Shown piece by piece: positions 36,028 through 45,890 of a stretch of 64,000 bases of DNA (positions within the stretch are counted from its first letter, which is position 1; the number at the start of each line of letters is the position of its first letter). Made by a program: the position numbers and the translations under genes. The notes below the pieces were generated by a model. That model saw nothing but the letters and a program-made list of their open reading frames with translations, did not search any database and had not been told where the DNA came from. The DNA is from Mucilaginibacter roseus (GTDB lineage Bacteria; Bacteroidota; Bacteroidia; Sphingobacteriales; Sphingobacteriaceae), in NCBI RefSeq assembly GCF_021215455.1, contig NZ_JAJPWV010000001.1, positions 744,001 to 808,000 on the forward strand, read 5' to 3'.

Positions 36028-36558
36028 ATGAGGAGAGCACACTACATCGGTTTATTTATTTTATTAATTATAGCACAAGCCTGTAACGATAAGCGCAAGG
36101 CCAAGAATTATAATCAACAGGTTAGTGTGGATGGAGATGCTTTAGTATTCATACGTAAAGCTGCAGAATCGGGCATTGCCGAGGTAGAAGCATCATCCAT
36201 AGCCAAGCAAACTTCTAAAAACCCAAAAGTAGTTCAATTTGCTACCATGATCGCTGATCAGCACAGCCGCATTAATGAGGAATTGAAAAGCCTGCAGAGC
36301 CGTAATATGATATCAAGTAATGATACCATCAGCCTTGAAAAACAACAGGAGATAGCAGCCATTGCTAAAAAGAGCGGTGTTGAGTTTGACCGCGAGTACA
36401 TGGCTATGATGGTTAAAGACCATGAAGAAGCAGCCGCCCTGTTTAGCTCAGGTTCAACGATACGTACCGCCTCAGTCAACAAATTCGCTAATAAATTTCT
36501 CCCTGAAATTAAGGCACATCTGGACACTGCAAAACAGATCAGTGCCGGTTTAAAATAA
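36028..36558 (+). CDS. DUF4142 family lipoprotein
   Basis: Periplasm- or outer-membrane-facing lipoprotein (176 aa; IAQAC lipobox) with a ferritin-like four-helix DUF4142 domain: DALVFIRKAAESGIAEVEASSIA, VVQFATMIADQHSRINEEL, FDREYMAMMVKDHEEAAALF. The start at 36028 gives a normal signal peptide; an upstream in-frame start would add a polar stretch. Function of the family is not established. The residues after the lipid Cys (Asn-Asp-Lys) differ from those of the SusCD-block lipoproteins. Confidence 0.88.
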   Translation: MRRAHYIGLFILLIIAQACNDKRKAKNYNQQVSVDGDALVFIRKAAESGIAEVEASSIAKQTSKNPKVVQFATMIADQHSRINEELKSLQSRNMISSNDTISLEKQQEIAAIAKKSGVEFDREYMAMMVKDHEEAAALFSSGSTIRTASVNKFANKFLPEIKAHLDTAKQISAGLK

Positions 36559-36575
36559 AAGGTTTCAATGCATAC

Positions 36576-36612
36576 AGCCGCTGTTTGTTACGCAAGCAGC
36601 GGCTTTGTTTTT
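36576..36612 (+). terminator. Terminator after the DUF4142 gene
   Basis: AGCCGCTGTTTG (36576-36587) pairs with CAAGCAGCGGCT (36593-36604) with one G-T pair and a 5-nt loop, followed by TTGTTTTT. Confidence 0.82.
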
Positions 36613-36727
36613 ATATGCTTGTTACCCGGGTTTAAATTTTTAAAAGACAGCTTTTTTAAGTAATAATATTGTGATTTTGGTGTAAGTTACCATCTAAATA
36701 AAATATATTAGCAATTACTCCGAATCT

Positions 36728-37279
36728 ATGAAGACCGAACTACAAAAAATGCTCGACGGCGAACTTTATGTAGCTGCTGACGAGCAATTAACCCATATGC
36801 GCTTAAACGCCCGGAAGCTTATCCATCAGTATAACCAAATGACAGTTGCAACCGTTGAAGAAAAAAACACGGTGTTAAAACAGCTTTTAGGCAGGTGTTC
36901 AACTATTGATATTCAGCCACCTTTTTATTGTGATTACGGCGTTAACATTATAGCAGGCGAAAACCTGTTCATGAATTTTAACTGTGTTGTATTGGATTGC
37001 GCTTTGGTTACCATTGGCAATAATGTACAGCTCGGCCCCAATGTTCAGATATATACCGCAACCCATCCGTTAATAGCATCGGAGCGAATTAAAGGCCCGG
37101 AACTGGCCAAGCCGATTACTATCGGCGATAACGTTTGGATCGGCGGTGGGGCTATTATTTGTCCTGGTGTTACTGTTGGCGAAAATACCACTATCGGCTC
37201 AGGTGCAGTAGTAACTAAAGATGTGCCTGCCAATGTTTTTGCGGCGGGCAACCCATGCCGAGTTATTAAAAACCTTTAA
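36728..37279 (+). CDS. Maltose/galactoside-type O-acetyltransferase
   Basis: Acetyl-CoA-dependent sugar O-acetyltransferase (183 aa) of the Maa/LacA group. The N-terminal Mac domain (KMLDGELYVAADEQLTHMR) precedes left-handed beta-helix hexapeptide repeats (VTIGNNVQLGPNVQIYTATHP with the catalytic His, ITIGDNVWIGGGAIICPGV, TIGSGAVVTKDVPANVFAAGNPCRVI). The precise acceptor is unknown. It lies 13 bp upstream of the SMP-30 gene and close to the xylose genes, consistent with sugar handling. Confidence 0.9.
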   Translation: MKTELQKMLDGELYVAADEQLTHMRLNARKLIHQYNQMTVATVEEKNTVLKQLLGRCSTIDIQPPFYCDYGVNIIAGENLFMNFNCVVLDCALVTIGNNVQLGPNVQIYTATHPLIASERIKGPELAKPITIGDNVWIGGGAIICPGVTVGENTTIGSGAVVTKDVPANVFAAGNPCRVIKNL

Positions 37280-37292
37280 ATTAAATTTTTAT

Positions 37293-38186
37293 ATGGATAA
37301 ACGTATTTGTTTTATAATCAGTACATTATTGCTTCTTGGCGCATTTTCAAGTAAAGCTCAGCAAAAGCCGTTATATGATACTACGCAAAAGGCAGTGTTA
37401 GTGTCGCGACAGTTTGAATTTACTGAAGGGCCGGCCACCGATAAAAATGGCGATGTATATTTTACCGACCAACCAAATGATAAGATATGGAAATATAGTG
37501 CCGATGGTAAGTTGACGGTTTTTATGGATAAGACAGGCCGGAGCAATGGCTTGTTCTTTGACAAAAAAGGCCGCCTGCTTGCAGCTGCCGACGAAAAAAA
37601 TGAGCTTTGGGCCATTGATAAAAAAGGAAACCACAAGGTTATACTATCCAATTTTAACGGCAAGCGTTTTAATGGGCCAAATGATGGCTGGGTTGCACCC
37701 AATGGCGATATTTATTTTACTGACCCGTACTATCAACGTGATTACTGGCAGCATAAATCGTCCGATCTTGATGGCCAAAAGCTGTACCTGCTAAAAAAAG
37801 GCGCTAAGCAGGCTGTTGTTGCAAACGACCAATTTAAACAGCCCAATGGTATAGTGGGCACTACTGATGGTAAGTTTTTATATGTAGCCGATATTGGTGA
37901 TAACAAAACCTATCTGTTTAACATTGAAAAGGATGGAACCCTAACCAATCGTGTGCTGCTGATAAAGCAAGGATCGGACGGAATGACGCTTGACGATCAG
38001 GGTAACATCTATTTAACCGGTAAGGGCGTTACGATATATAATCCGCAAGGAGAGAAGCTATTCAACATACCCATCCCGGAGCAATGGACTGGTAATGTAT
38101 GCTTTGCCGGGAAAAACCGTGATGTATTATTCATTACCGCGTCTAAAGGAATTTACACGGTAAAAATGAACGTAAAGGGTCAATAA
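37293..38186 (+). CDS. SMP-30/gluconolactonase-family periplasmic hydrolase
   Basis: Six-bladed beta-propeller hydrolase (297 aa) with a signal peptide ending near SSKAQQ, so exported. Metal-site motifs are visible: FTEGPA (Glu), NGLFFD, RFNGPNDGWV (Asn), QPNGIVG and GSDGMTLDDQGNIY (Asp). Family members hydrolyse sugar lactones or related esters. Near the xylose genes a xylonolactonase-like activity is conceivable but unproven. The ATG at 37293 is used because an upstream start overlaps the acetyltransferase and precedes the signal peptide. The gene ends 3 bp from the convergent lacI-type gene. Confidence 0.88.
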   Translation: MDKRICFIISTLLLLGAFSSKAQQKPLYDTTQKAVLVSRQFEFTEGPATDKNGDVYFTDQPNDKIWKYSADGKLTVFMDKTGRSNGLFFDKKGRLLAAADEKNELWAIDKKGNHKVILSNFNGKRFNGPNDGWVAPNGDIYFTDPYYQRDYWQHKSSDLDGQKLYLLKKGAKQAVVANDQFKQPNGIVGTTDGKFLYVADIGDNKTYLFNIEKDGTLTNRVLLIKQGSDGMTLDDQGNIYLTGKGVTIYNPQGEKLFNIPIPEQWTGNVCFAGKNRDVLFITASKGIYTVKMNVKGQ

Positions 38187-38189
38187 AAC

Positions 38190-39227
38190 TTATTGATAGG
38201 ATCGCCTTGAGGTTGACGCACGGATGATAAGCTTAGGCTTAACACTTATGGTGCGTGGTACGATAGGCGATTCTTTATTTTCCGACTCCTGGAAATACAG
38301 GTTGGCAATAGTTTTACCCATATAATGACTAAACTGGTCGATAGTAGTAATTGACGGGCTGGTAAGCTCCGTGAACGGCTCATTTGAATAGCCTAAAATA
38401 CCAAGGTCCGATGGTACTTTTATACCCATTGATGTAGCCACCTCTAATACACCGAGTGCCGAAAAGTCGGACGTTGATGCGAATATGGCATCAGGTGGTT
38501 CCGGCAGGTTCAGTAACTTACGGGTAGCATCGGCACCCAATTCCTTTGTCCAGGCGTTCTCAATAATCAATTCATTTATCACCGGCAGATTGTGAAGTTT
38601 TAGCGCTTCAAGATAGCCCTGCTTACGCTGGCGAAATATATCCAGGTTTTGAGGTCCTTCGAGCAAAGCAATCCTTTTGTAACCCTGCTCGATCATGTGT
38701 GTTATGCCTTCAAGCGATGCCTGGTGATTATCATTCAGCACCTTTAGTGTTTCCAGGTCATCTGCCACACGGTCAAATTGAATCAATTTAATACCATGGT
38801 CAATTACGTTTTGCAGGTGCGAATAATCGCTGCCTTCGGCTGCCACTGATATCACAATACAATCAACATGTTGGTTGATTAAAGCGTTTACGGACTTAAC
38901 CTCTTTCTCATGCGACTCATTAGACTGGCAGATGATCAGGTTATAATCCTTACTGTAGGTTGTTTCCTCAATACCGGCTATTACATTGGAGAATATATTT
39001 TGGTTGATGCGTGGCACCACGATACCAATTGTTTTTGATTCGCCTTTACGCAGGTTAGATGCCAGTATGTTACGCTTATAATTTAACTCCGCTGCGGTTT
39101 TCAGTACAAGCTTTTTAGTTTCCTCATTTACATGGCTGCTATTGTTAAGCGCGCGAGACACTGAAGAGGCTGTGATGTTGAGTTTTTCGGCAATGTCGTA
39201 AATAGTAGTTCTCTTTTTGGCTTTCAT
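38190..39227 (-). CDS. LacI-family transcriptional regulator (likely xylose repressor)
   Basis: LacI/GalR regulator of 345 aa. The N-terminal helix-turn-helix TIYDIAEKLNITASSVSRALNN and the hinge (NILASNLRKGESKTIGIVVP) precede a periplasmic-binding-protein-like sensor domain (QFDRVADD, EQGYKRIALLEGP, PPDAIFASTSDFSALGVLE). It is transcribed divergently from xylB-xylA, with a perfect LacI-type palindrome in between, so it most likely controls the xylose genes and itself, with xylose or a derivative as effector (inference). Confidence 0.92.
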   Translation of the reverse strand: MKAKKRTTIYDIAEKLNITASSVSRALNNSSHVNEETKKLVLKTAAELNYKRNILASNLRKGESKTIGIVVPRINQNIFSNVIAGIEETTYSKDYNLIICQSNESHEKEVKSVNALINQHVDCIVISVAAEGSDYSHLQNVIDHGIKLIQFDRVADDLETLKVLNDNHQASLEGITHMIEQGYKRIALLEGPQNLDIFRQRKQGYLEALKLHNLPVINELIIENAWTKELGADATRKLLNLPEPPDAIFASTSDFSALGVLEVATSMGIKVPSDLGILGYSNEPFTELTSPSITTIDQFSHYMGKTIANLYFQESENKESPIVPRTISVKPKLIIRASTSRRSYQ

Positions 39228-39257
39228 GGTTGGTTAAAAGTAAATAATAATTTTTTG

Positions 39258-39271
39258 TGCAATCGATTGCA
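39258..39271. promoter_or_regulatory. LacI-type operator between repressor and xylB
   Basis: TGCAATCGATTGCA is a perfect 14-bp palindrome with the central CG typical of LacI-family operators. It lies 31 bp from the repressor start and 74 bp from the xylB start, placed to control both divergent promoters. Confidence 0.82.
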
Positions 39272-39344
39272 TTTTTAAAAAAATCATTTAAATTCGTTGC
39301 CAGATAACGCTCAAACCACAACCAATAATAAATCAGTTAATACT

Positions 39345-40832
39345 ATGCTGCTGTTAGGTATCGATATAGGTACATCATCTATAAAAGTTTGTATTGTTAA
39401 TGCCGATAACCAACAGGTTGTAGTGGCAGCACAATATCCTGACGTGGAGTCGCCGATAAAATCCTTGCAACCCGGCTGGGCCGAGCAGGATCCGGCGATG
39501 TGGTGGGAGCATGTTAAGTTGGCATTGGCAAAGTGCCAGGCAAGTGGCAAGTATGATGCAAACCAGATAGCCGCTATTGGCATAGCGTACCAAATGCATG
39601 GTTTGGTTTTGGTAGATAAGCAGCAGAACGTGTTGCGCGACAGTATTATATGGTGTGATAGCCGTGCCGTTAAAATAGGCGATGATGCTTTTGAGGCTAT
39701 AGGCGGCGATAAGTGTTTAAGCAACCTGCTTAACTCGCCAGGTAACTTTACCGCATCCAAGCTGGCTTGGGTAAAGCAAAATGAGCCGGACGTTTACGCC
39801 AAAATCGATAAGATCATGCTTCCGGGCGACTATATTGCCATGAAGCTGACCGGTGAAATTACTACATCTGTATCTGCACTTTCGGAGGGTATATTCTGGG
39901 ATTTCAAGAACGAGGGAATATCTGAAGATATAAAAAACTACTTCGGTTTTGATGAGGATTTGTTCCCGCCGGTACATCCGGTATTTTCTGTGCATAGTAA
40001 GGTTTCGGAAGCTATTGCAAATGAATTAGGCATACCTAAAGGTATTCCGGTAGCCTATAAATCCGGAGATCAGCCTAACAATGCATTATCACTAAATGTG
40101 CTTAACCCCGGGGAGGTGGCTGCAACGGCAGGTACTTCGGGTGTTATCTACGGGGTTACGGATAGTTTGGAATATGATAGTCAATCGCGCGTAAACGCCT
40201 TTGCACATGTTAATTACAGCGATGATTTAAAGCGCGTAGGTATATTGCTATGCATCAACGGCACAGGCAGTATGTATAGCTGGGCTAAAAAGATGTTTGG
40301 CCAAACATTAACCTATCCGGAAATGAATGCTGAGGCTGAACAAGTGGCTGAAGGTAGCGATGGACTATTGATATTGCCGTTTGGTAACGGCGCTGAACGT
40401 ATGTTGAATAACCAGTTGGTAGGTGCGCAGTTCAGTAATATTGATCTGAACATTCATACTCGTGGTCACGTTTTCAGGGCTGTACAGGAGGGTATTGCGT
40501 GCTCGTTCCGCTACGGATTGGATATTATGAGGAGTAATGGTATGAATCCTTCTGTCATCCGCGCAGGTAAAAACAACCTATTTTTAAGCGAGCTATTTAC
40601 GCAAACGTTTGTAAACGTTACCGGCGTACCAGTTGAGCTTTACAGTAACGATGGGAGTGCAGGCGCTGCGTTGGGTGCTGGCATTGGCGCAGGAATTTTT
40701 ACTTCACCCGTAGAAGCGTTCAAAGATATGCAGCTGTTAAAGAGGGTAGAACCGCAGGGCGGTAATAATATGAATGAAATTTACGAAAACTGGAAAGCAT
40801 TGTTAAACAAATATTTAGAGATCATTAATTAA
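39345..40832 (+). CDS. xylB: Xylulokinase (FGGY family)
   Basis: FGGY carbohydrate kinase (495 aa), phosphorylating D-xylulose to xylulose 5-phosphate. The N-terminal phosphate loop LLGIDIGTSSIKV, the substrate region AIGIAYQMHGLVLV, the SGDQPNNALSLNVL segment and ATAGTSGVIYGV, and a C-terminal GAALGAGIGAGIF all fit. The assignment to xylulose rests on the xylA gene 30 bp downstream. The ATG at 39345 is chosen over an upstream TTG. Confidence 0.93.
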   Translation: MLLLGIDIGTSSIKVCIVNADNQQVVVAAQYPDVESPIKSLQPGWAEQDPAMWWEHVKLALAKCQASGKYDANQIAAIGIAYQMHGLVLVDKQQNVLRDSIIWCDSRAVKIGDDAFEAIGGDKCLSNLLNSPGNFTASKLAWVKQNEPDVYAKIDKIMLPGDYIAMKLTGEITTSVSALSEGIFWDFKNEGISEDIKNYFGFDEDLFPPVHPVFSVHSKVSEAIANELGIPKGIPVAYKSGDQPNNALSLNVLNPGEVAATAGTSGVIYGVTDSLEYDSQSRVNAFAHVNYSDDLKRVGILLCINGTGSMYSWAKKMFGQTLTYPEMNAEAEQVAEGSDGLLILPFGNGAERMLNNQLVGAQFSNIDLNIHTRGHVFRAVQEGIACSFRYGLDIMRSNGMNPSVIRAGKNNLFLSELFTQTFVNVTGVPVELYSNDGSAGAALGAGIGAGIFTSPVEAFKDMQLLKRVEPQGGNNMNEIYENWKALLNKYLEIIN

Positions 40833-40862
40833 ATAAACCATTTCAATAAACATATAAAACTT

Positions 40863-42191
40863 ATGGGCATAGTAACAGGTAATAAGGAGTTTTTTAAAGG
40901 TATTGGCCAGATAAAGTTTGAAGGCCTTGAGTCAGACAATCCTTTAGCATTCAGGTGGTATGATGCAGAGCGCGTTGTAGCCGGCAAAACCATGAAAGAG
41001 CATTTGCGCTTTGCATGCGCTTATTGGCATTCATTCTGCGGCAATGGCGGTGATCCATTCGGTGGTGCTACGCACAATTTTGCCTGGGATGAAAAGGCCG
41101 ACGCGGTTGAACGCGCCAAAGACAAGATGGACGCCGCGTTTGAATTCATCACCAAAATGAATTTACCTTACTACTGTTTCCATGATGTTGATGTGGTTGA
41201 TTATACCAATGATGTAAATGAAAATGACCGCAGATTACAAGCTTTGGTTGATTATGCCAAACAAAAACAAGCTGAAAGCGGCGTAAAGCTGCTTTGGGGC
41301 ACCGCTAATCTGTTCAGCCATAAACGTTACATGAACGGTGCTTCAACCAATCCTGATTTTCATGTACTGGCACATGCCGGTGCCCAGGTAAAGGCAGCGC
41401 TTGATGCTACCATTGCTTTAGGTGGCGAGAACTACGTTTTTTGGGGTGGCCGCGAAGGTTACATGACTTTGCTTAATACCGAGATGAAACGTGAGCAGGA
41501 GCATTTCGCCCGTTTTTTACATACCGCTAAAGATTATGCCCGCAAGCAAGGTTTTAAAGGTACCTTCTTTATAGAGCCAAAACCATGCGAACCAACTAAA
41601 CACCAGTATGATTATGATGCGGCAACGGTATTGGGCTTTCTGCAAAAATATGATCTGCTGAACGATTTTAAGCTGAACCTTGAGGTTAATCACGCAACAC
41701 TTGCCGGGCATACCTTCCAGCATGAATTACAGGTTGCTGTTGATGCCGGGTTGTTAGGCTCCATTGATGCAAACCGCGGTGACTACCAGAACGGTTGGGA
41801 TACCGACCAGTTCCCGAATGATATCAATGAACTGACCGAGGCTATGCTGATCATCCTTGAGGGTGGCGGTTTCCAGGGCGGTGGTATTAACTTTGATGCC
41901 AAAATCCGCCGTAACTCAACCGATCCGGCTGATCTGTTCTACGCGCACGTGGGTGGCATGGACATTTTCGCGCGCGCTTTGATCACCGCAGACAACATCC
42001 TGCAAAAATCAGATTACAGAAAAGTACGCGAAGAACGCTACGCATCATTTGACAGCGGCAAAGGTAAAGAGTATAAAGACGGTAAATTATCGTTAGAAGA
42101 TTTACGCCAATATGCTATAGAGAATGGCGAGCCTGCGGTAATTAGCGGTAAACAGGAATATCTGGAGAACCTGATAAACCGTTTTATATAA
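40863..42191 (+). CDS. xylA: Xylose isomerase
   Basis: Converts D-xylose to D-xylulose; Mg/Mn TIM-barrel enzyme of the long (class II) type at 442 aa. Active-site signatures are CFHDVDVVD (catalytic His-Asp), [18 protein letters not shown] (metal Glu and catalytic Lys), [17 protein letters not shown] (metal Glu, His) and [17 protein letters not shown] (metal Asp residues). It is co-transcribed with xylB and closed by a terminator. No xylose transporter is adjacent. Confidence 0.97.
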   Translation: MGIVTGNKEFFKGIGQIKFEGLESDNPLAFRWYDAERVVAGKTMKEHLRFACAYWHSFCGNGGDPFGGATHNFAWDEKADAVERAKDKMDAAFEFITKMNLPYYCFHDVDVVDYTNDVNENDRRLQALVDYAKQKQAESGVKLLWGTANLFSHKRYMNGASTNPDFHVLAHAGAQVKAALDATIALGGENYVFWGGREGYMTLLNTEMKREQEHFARFLHTAKDYARKQGFKGTFFIEPKPCEPTKHQYDYDAATVLGFLQKYDLLNDFKLNLEVNHATLAGHTFQHELQVAVDAGLLGSIDANRGDYQNGWDTDQFPNDINELTEAMLIILEGGGFQGGGINFDAKIRRNSTDPADLFYAHVGGMDIFARALITADNILQKSDYRKVREERYASFDSGKGKEYKDGKLSLEDLRQYAIENGEPAVISGKQEYLENLINRFI

Positions 42192-42214
42192 GGATTTTTC
42201 TTGTGTGTTATATG

Positions 42215-42249
42215 GCCCTGTGCAGCGATTGCTGTACAGGGCTTTTTTT
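42215..42249. terminator. Terminator after xylA
   Basis: GCCCTGTGCAGC (42215-42226) and GCTGTACAGGGC (42231-42242) pair over 12 positions with one G-T, then a run of seven T. The T-run touches the stop codon of the convergent nuoD. Confidence 0.88.
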
Positions 42250-43450
42250 ATCGGTCTACTTCGCCCAATACAAAATCAATAGAGCCGATTATAGCTATCA
42301 GGTCGGCGATCATTACCCCCTTGGCAATTTCGGGTAATACAGAAAGATTATTAAAGCTTGGTCCGCGTGATTTGGCACGAAACGGCACTTCCGATTTACC
42401 GTCGGCAATAAAGTAAAAGCCAAGCTCCCCTTTTGAACCTTCCCCACGCATGTAATAGTCTTGTGCCTTCGGCGTGATCTTACGTGGAAGTTTCGCACGC
42501 GGATCAAAATCGGGCGTGCGTTTCAATTCCTTTTGTAAACGATCAAGGCATTGCTCAACAATTTTTACCGATTCGGCTATTTCATCCACCCGCACTTTAT
42601 ACCTGTCCCAGCAATCGCCAACGGTGCCCATTTCGCCTTTACCTACCGGTACGTCAAAATCGAGCTCGGGGTAAGCGGAGTAGTTATCAATACGACGGAG
42701 ATCCCACTTTAAGCCAGATCCGCGAAGCATTGGCCCCGAGCAGCCATAGTTAATCGCTAGGTCCATTGGCAATATACCTACGTTAGCTGTACGGTCAATA
42801 AATACCTGGTTTTCGGTAAGCAGCTGATTCAGTTCAACCATCTTAGGCTTAAAGTATTCAATAAACTCGCGGCAACGCTCCTCAAAACCGACAGGCAAAT
42901 CATAATATAAGCCGCCTATCCAGATATAGTTATATAGCATGCGCGAGCCGGATGCCCACTCCAACAGGCCCATAATATGCTCACGATCGCGGAAGCACCA
43001 TAGGAAAGGAGTGAACGCGCCGATGTCAATACCATATGTACCTATGGCTATCAGGTGCGAAGCAATGCGGTTAAGCTCACAAACTAAAACTCTGATGTAC
43101 TCGACCCGTTTAGGTATGTCCTTATCTATACCCAGCATGCGCTCGACACCCATTACCCAAACATGGCTGTTGTTCATAGATGCCAGGTAGTCCATTCTAT
43201 CAGTAAACGGAATGGTTTGCTGGTAGGTAAGGCTTTCGGCATGTTTTTCAAAACAGCGGTGCAAATAGCCTAAATGCGGAATAACCTCTTTAACTATTTC
43301 GCCGTCAGTGATCAACTCTAACCGCAATACGCCGTGTGTCGACGGATGCTGCGGGCCAACATTCAACACCATATCCTCAACGGATGCGCTGGCAATCTTT
43401 TCGTTGTAACGCTGAAGAGCTTCTTCGTATTTTGAGTTAACTGTGATCAA
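42248..43450 (-). CDS. nuoD: NADH-quinone oxidoreductase subunit D
   Basis: 49-kDa-type subunit of respiratory complex I, in the peripheral arm next to the quinone site. Signature sequences are [40 protein letters not shown] (quinone-site region), [11 protein letters not shown] and [31 protein letters not shown] at the C-terminus. At 400 aa the length is typical. The longest form starts at TTG 43450; the next ATG lies inside the conserved region, so a non-ATG start is likely. It follows nuoC by 55 bp; no other nuo genes follow. Confidence 0.95.
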   Translation of the reverse strand: MITVNSKYEEALQRYNEKIASASVEDMVLNVGPQHPSTHGVLRLELITDGEIVKEVIPHLGYLHRCFEKHAESLTYQQTIPFTDRMDYLASMNNSHVWVMGVERMLGIDKDIPKRVEYIRVLVCELNRIASHLIAIGTYGIDIGAFTPFLWCFRDREHIMGLLEWASGSRMLYNYIWIGGLYYDLPVGFEERCREFIEYFKPKMVELNQLLTENQVFIDRTANVGILPMDLAINYGCSGPMLRGSGLKWDLRRIDNYSAYPELDFDVPVGKGEMGTVGDCWDRYKVRVDEIAESVKIVEQCLDRLQKELKRTPDFDPRAKLPRKITPKAQDYYMRGEGSKGELGFYFIADGKSEVPFRAKSRGPSFNNLSVLPEIAKGVMIADLIAIIGSIDFVLGEVDR

Positions 43451-43505
43451 AGTAGTTGTATTTCGATAATAACTATTCTTTTGTCCTATTAGGGGGCGGC
43501 GGTAA

Positions 43506-44003
43506 TCAATCTATCTTGATCCCTTTATAATATTCAGCAGTCTTATAGTCTTTGCGTAGCGGATAACCCTCCCAGTCATCCGGCAAAAGTATCCGTCTTA
43601 AATCAGGATGGCCTTCAAAGTAAATACCCAGCAAGTCGTAAGCCTCACGTTCGTGCCAATCGGCAGTTCTATATACTGATGATACACTTTTAAACGATGG
43701 TAATTCGTCAGCATTCCCATCATGCTCGATGCTTATTTTAAGCGTAAGCTGCAAACGATAAGGCATAGATGCTAAGTGATAGACTACGCCAAAGCGGCCG
43801 GAATCCACACCATAATCAATACCGCTCAGGCTCGAAAGAAAATCGAAATAAGTTTTTGGATTATCCCGAAGTTCCCGGCAAACGTCAACAATGCTGTCAG
43901 GAGCAATGAGCAGTGCAGGCTGCAGCCCGCCGCGTTCTTCGCCCACAACAACGTCATTACCAAACCTGGCTGTCAAAATATCCTTTATCTCATCAAACGT
44001 CAT
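43506..44003 (-). CDS. nuoC: NADH-quinone oxidoreductase subunit C
   Basis: 30-kDa-type subunit of complex I (165 aa). The C-terminal family signature [20 protein letters not shown] followed by [15 protein letters not shown] is intact, preceded by [13 protein letters not shown]. Its start codon overlaps the pdxH stop by the classic ATGA, indicating co-transcription and translational coupling with pdxH. Confidence 0.95.
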   Translation of the reverse strand: MTFDEIKDILTARFGNDVVVGEERGGLQPALLIAPDSIVDVCRELRDNPKTYFDFLSSLSGIDYGVDSGRFGVVYHLASMPYRLQLTLKISIEHDGNADELPSFKSVSSVYRTADWHEREAYDLLGIYFEGHPDLRRILLPDDWEGYPLRKDYKTAEYYKGIKID

Positions 44004-44647
44004 GGTGCAAGGCGTACTTTTTTCCAGTTTTTTTTATCAATCTTTTTATAAACTATCCTATCGTGTAAACGGCTGGGTCTGCCTTGCCAAAATTCAATTA
44101 AAGTAGGCTTTAAAACATATCCGCCCCAGTGTGATGGCTTGGGTATATCTTTACTTTCGTATTCGGTTTCCAGTTGCTGCATCTTGCTCTCAAGCACTTC
44201 ACGGCTACCAATTTCCTGGCTTTGCGGAGAAACTACGGCGCCAATCTGGCTTGATTTCGGGCGCGAATGGAAATACTTTTCAGACTCGTCCTTACTTAAT
44301 TTTTCAATAGTTCCCTCTATACGTATCTGCCGCTCTAACGGCCCCCAGAAAAATACTAACGAACCCAACGGGTTTTTAGCCATTTCGCGGCCTTTACGGC
44401 TTAGATAGTTGGTATAAAATTTAAAACCATCGCTATTGTAACCCTTTAATAACACAACGCGTGCCGATGGCCGTCCATCGCTCGTAGCAGTTGCCAGGGT
44501 CATGGCATTAGGCTCATACATTTCGGCCGCAAGGGCTTCATTAAACCATTTGTCAAATTGCTTTAAAGGGTCGGCATTGGTGCTTTCCTCGGTTAAAGTA
44601 GCTGCACTGTATTCCTGACGTAAATTTTGTATCCTTTCGTTATCCAT
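44000..44647 (-). CDS. pdxH: Pyridoxamine/pyridoxine 5'-phosphate oxidase
   Basis: FMN enzyme that makes pyridoxal 5'-phosphate. At 215 aa it has normal length. Motifs: DPLKQFDKWFNEAL, PNAMTLATATSDGRPSARVV and LLKGYNSDGFKFYTNYLSRKG for FMN binding, VFFWGPLERQIRIEG, and C-terminal EFWQGRPSRLHDR with the substrate-binding Arg and His. The ATG at 44647 is used; a TTG directly before it would add one residue. Leads the pdxH-nuoC-nuoD unit. Confidence 0.95.
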   Translation of the reverse strand: MDNERIQNLRQEYSAATLTEESTNADPLKQFDKWFNEALAAEMYEPNAMTLATATSDGRPSARVVLLKGYNSDGFKFYTNYLSRKGREMAKNPLGSLVFFWGPLERQIRIEGTIEKLSKDESEKYFHSRPKSSQIGAVVSPQSQEIGSREVLESKMQQLETEYESKDIPKPSHWGGYVLKPTLIEFWQGRPSRLHDRIVYKKIDKKNWKKVRLAP

Positions 44648-44755
44648 CAACGCAAACTTACAAATTAATTATACCGTACATATTGTTATAATGTAAATTA
44701 GTGTACGAACATTAATTTATAAATATTGTTAAATAATTAAGTAAATGTAAACCTT

Positions 44756-45319
44756 ATGCTTAATTCTATATCAGCAGCGGCGGGCCGGTTATTAGTATCT
44801 GAACCCTTTATGATGGATCCGAACTTCAAAAGGTCGGTAATACTGCTTACTGAATACTCGGAAGACGGAGCTATGGGGTTTGTGCTGAACCACCAGACAG
44901 AAATGATGCTGGGCGATATTTTACCGGATGTTTCTTACTCAGAACTACCCGTGTATGAAGGTGGGCCGGTGGCTAAAAACACATTACACTTTATACACCG
45001 CTGCCCTGAAAAAATCTCCGGTGGAATTGAGATATGGGACAATATTTATTGGGGCGGCAATTTTGAGGAAGTAAAAGAGCTGATAAATAATTACCAGCTC
45101 GATGAAAATGAGATAAAATTTTTTGCGGGCTATTCCGGCTGGACACAAGGCCAGCTCGACGCCGAACTAATGGAAGATACCTGGATTGTCGCCAACAACT
45201 TTAACGCCGACCTGATATTTGCCAACAGCGAGCACAATTTATGGCGCGAAGTAGTGATCAGCCTCGGAAACCGCTATGCGCATATTGCTAATTTCCCTGA
45301 AAACCCATCGTTGAATTAA
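44756..45319 (+). CDS. YqgE/AlgH family protein (UPF0301)
   Basis: A 187-aa member of the YqgE/AlgH family. The N-terminal GRLLVSEPFMMDPNF, EDGAMGFVLNHQ, PVYEGGPVAKNTLHFIH and FAGYSGWTQGQLDAEL are characteristic. The family has an unresolved role; it was linked to alginate regulation in Pseudomonas but is widespread. Divergent from pdxH with a 108-bp spacer. Confidence 0.92.
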   Translation: MLNSISAAAGRLLVSEPFMMDPNFKRSVILLTEYSEDGAMGFVLNHQTEMMLGDILPDVSYSELPVYEGGPVAKNTLHFIHRCPEKISGGIEIWDNIYWGGNFEEVKELINNYQLDENEIKFFAGYSGWTQGQLDAELMEDTWIVANNFNADLIFANSEHNLWREVVISLGNRYAHIANFPENPSLN

Positions 45320-45395
45320 CCCCACCCAACTCTCCCCGGTAACGGAGGGCTTCAATATCAGCAAGTTTTGACCTTAGGGGAAGATTTAGAAGGGA

Positions 45396-45884
45396 TTAAC
45401 CCTCCATTTCCCTGGCAGATTCTTCTACCTTTTTTGCGAGTTCCTGTTTGTAGGCAATCAGGTTATTGGTAACCGTTTCGTTAGCTGTCGCGATAATTTG
45501 AGCGGCTAATAAACCAGCATTTTTTGCCGCATTTAAGGCCACGGTAGCAACGGGGATACCGTTTGGCATTTGCAGGATAGATAAAATAGAATCCCAACCA
45601 TCAATAGAATTGCTCGATTTTACGGGCACACCAATAACAGGCAAGTGGGTTAGCGAGGCGACCATACCCGGTAGGTGCGCTGCACCACCTGCACCGGCAA
45701 TAATAACTTTAATACCGCGGCCCGCGGCCTCTTTAGCATAGTTAAACATACGGTCAGGCGTGCGGTGGGCTGACACTACGGTTATCTCGTAAGCAACGCC
45801 TAACTCGTTCAAAATATCGGCAGCATCCTGCATTACGCCAAGATCTGATTTGCTGCCCATTATAATTCCTATTTGGGGATTCAT
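45396..45884 (-). CDS. purE: N5-carboxyaminoimidazole ribonucleotide mutase
   Basis: Class I PurE (162 aa), rearranging N5-CAIR to CAIR in purine synthesis. Motifs IGIIMGSKSDLGVM, VVSAHRTPDRMF and IAGAGGAAHLPGMVAS are intact, and the C-terminal helix is present. The ATG at 45884 is used; the longer frame runs into the intergenic repeat and is not plausible. It lies downstream of purK on the same strand, separated by a hairpin-forming repeat. Confidence 0.95.
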   Translation of the reverse strand: MNPQIGIIMGSKSDLGVMQDAADILNELGVAYEITVVSAHRTPDRMFNYAKEAAGRGIKVIIAGAGGAAHLPGMVASLTHLPVIGVPVKSSNSIDGWDSILSILQMPNGIPVATVALNAAKNAGLLAAQIIATANETVTNNLIAYKQELAKKVEESAREMEG

Positions 45885-45890
45885 ATTTAA

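Noticed and set aside
39297-39344. Longer xylB start at TTG 39297
   Set aside because: It would add a polar Asn/Thr stretch before LLLGIDIGTSS and run closer to the operator; the ATG at 39345 fits the family start.
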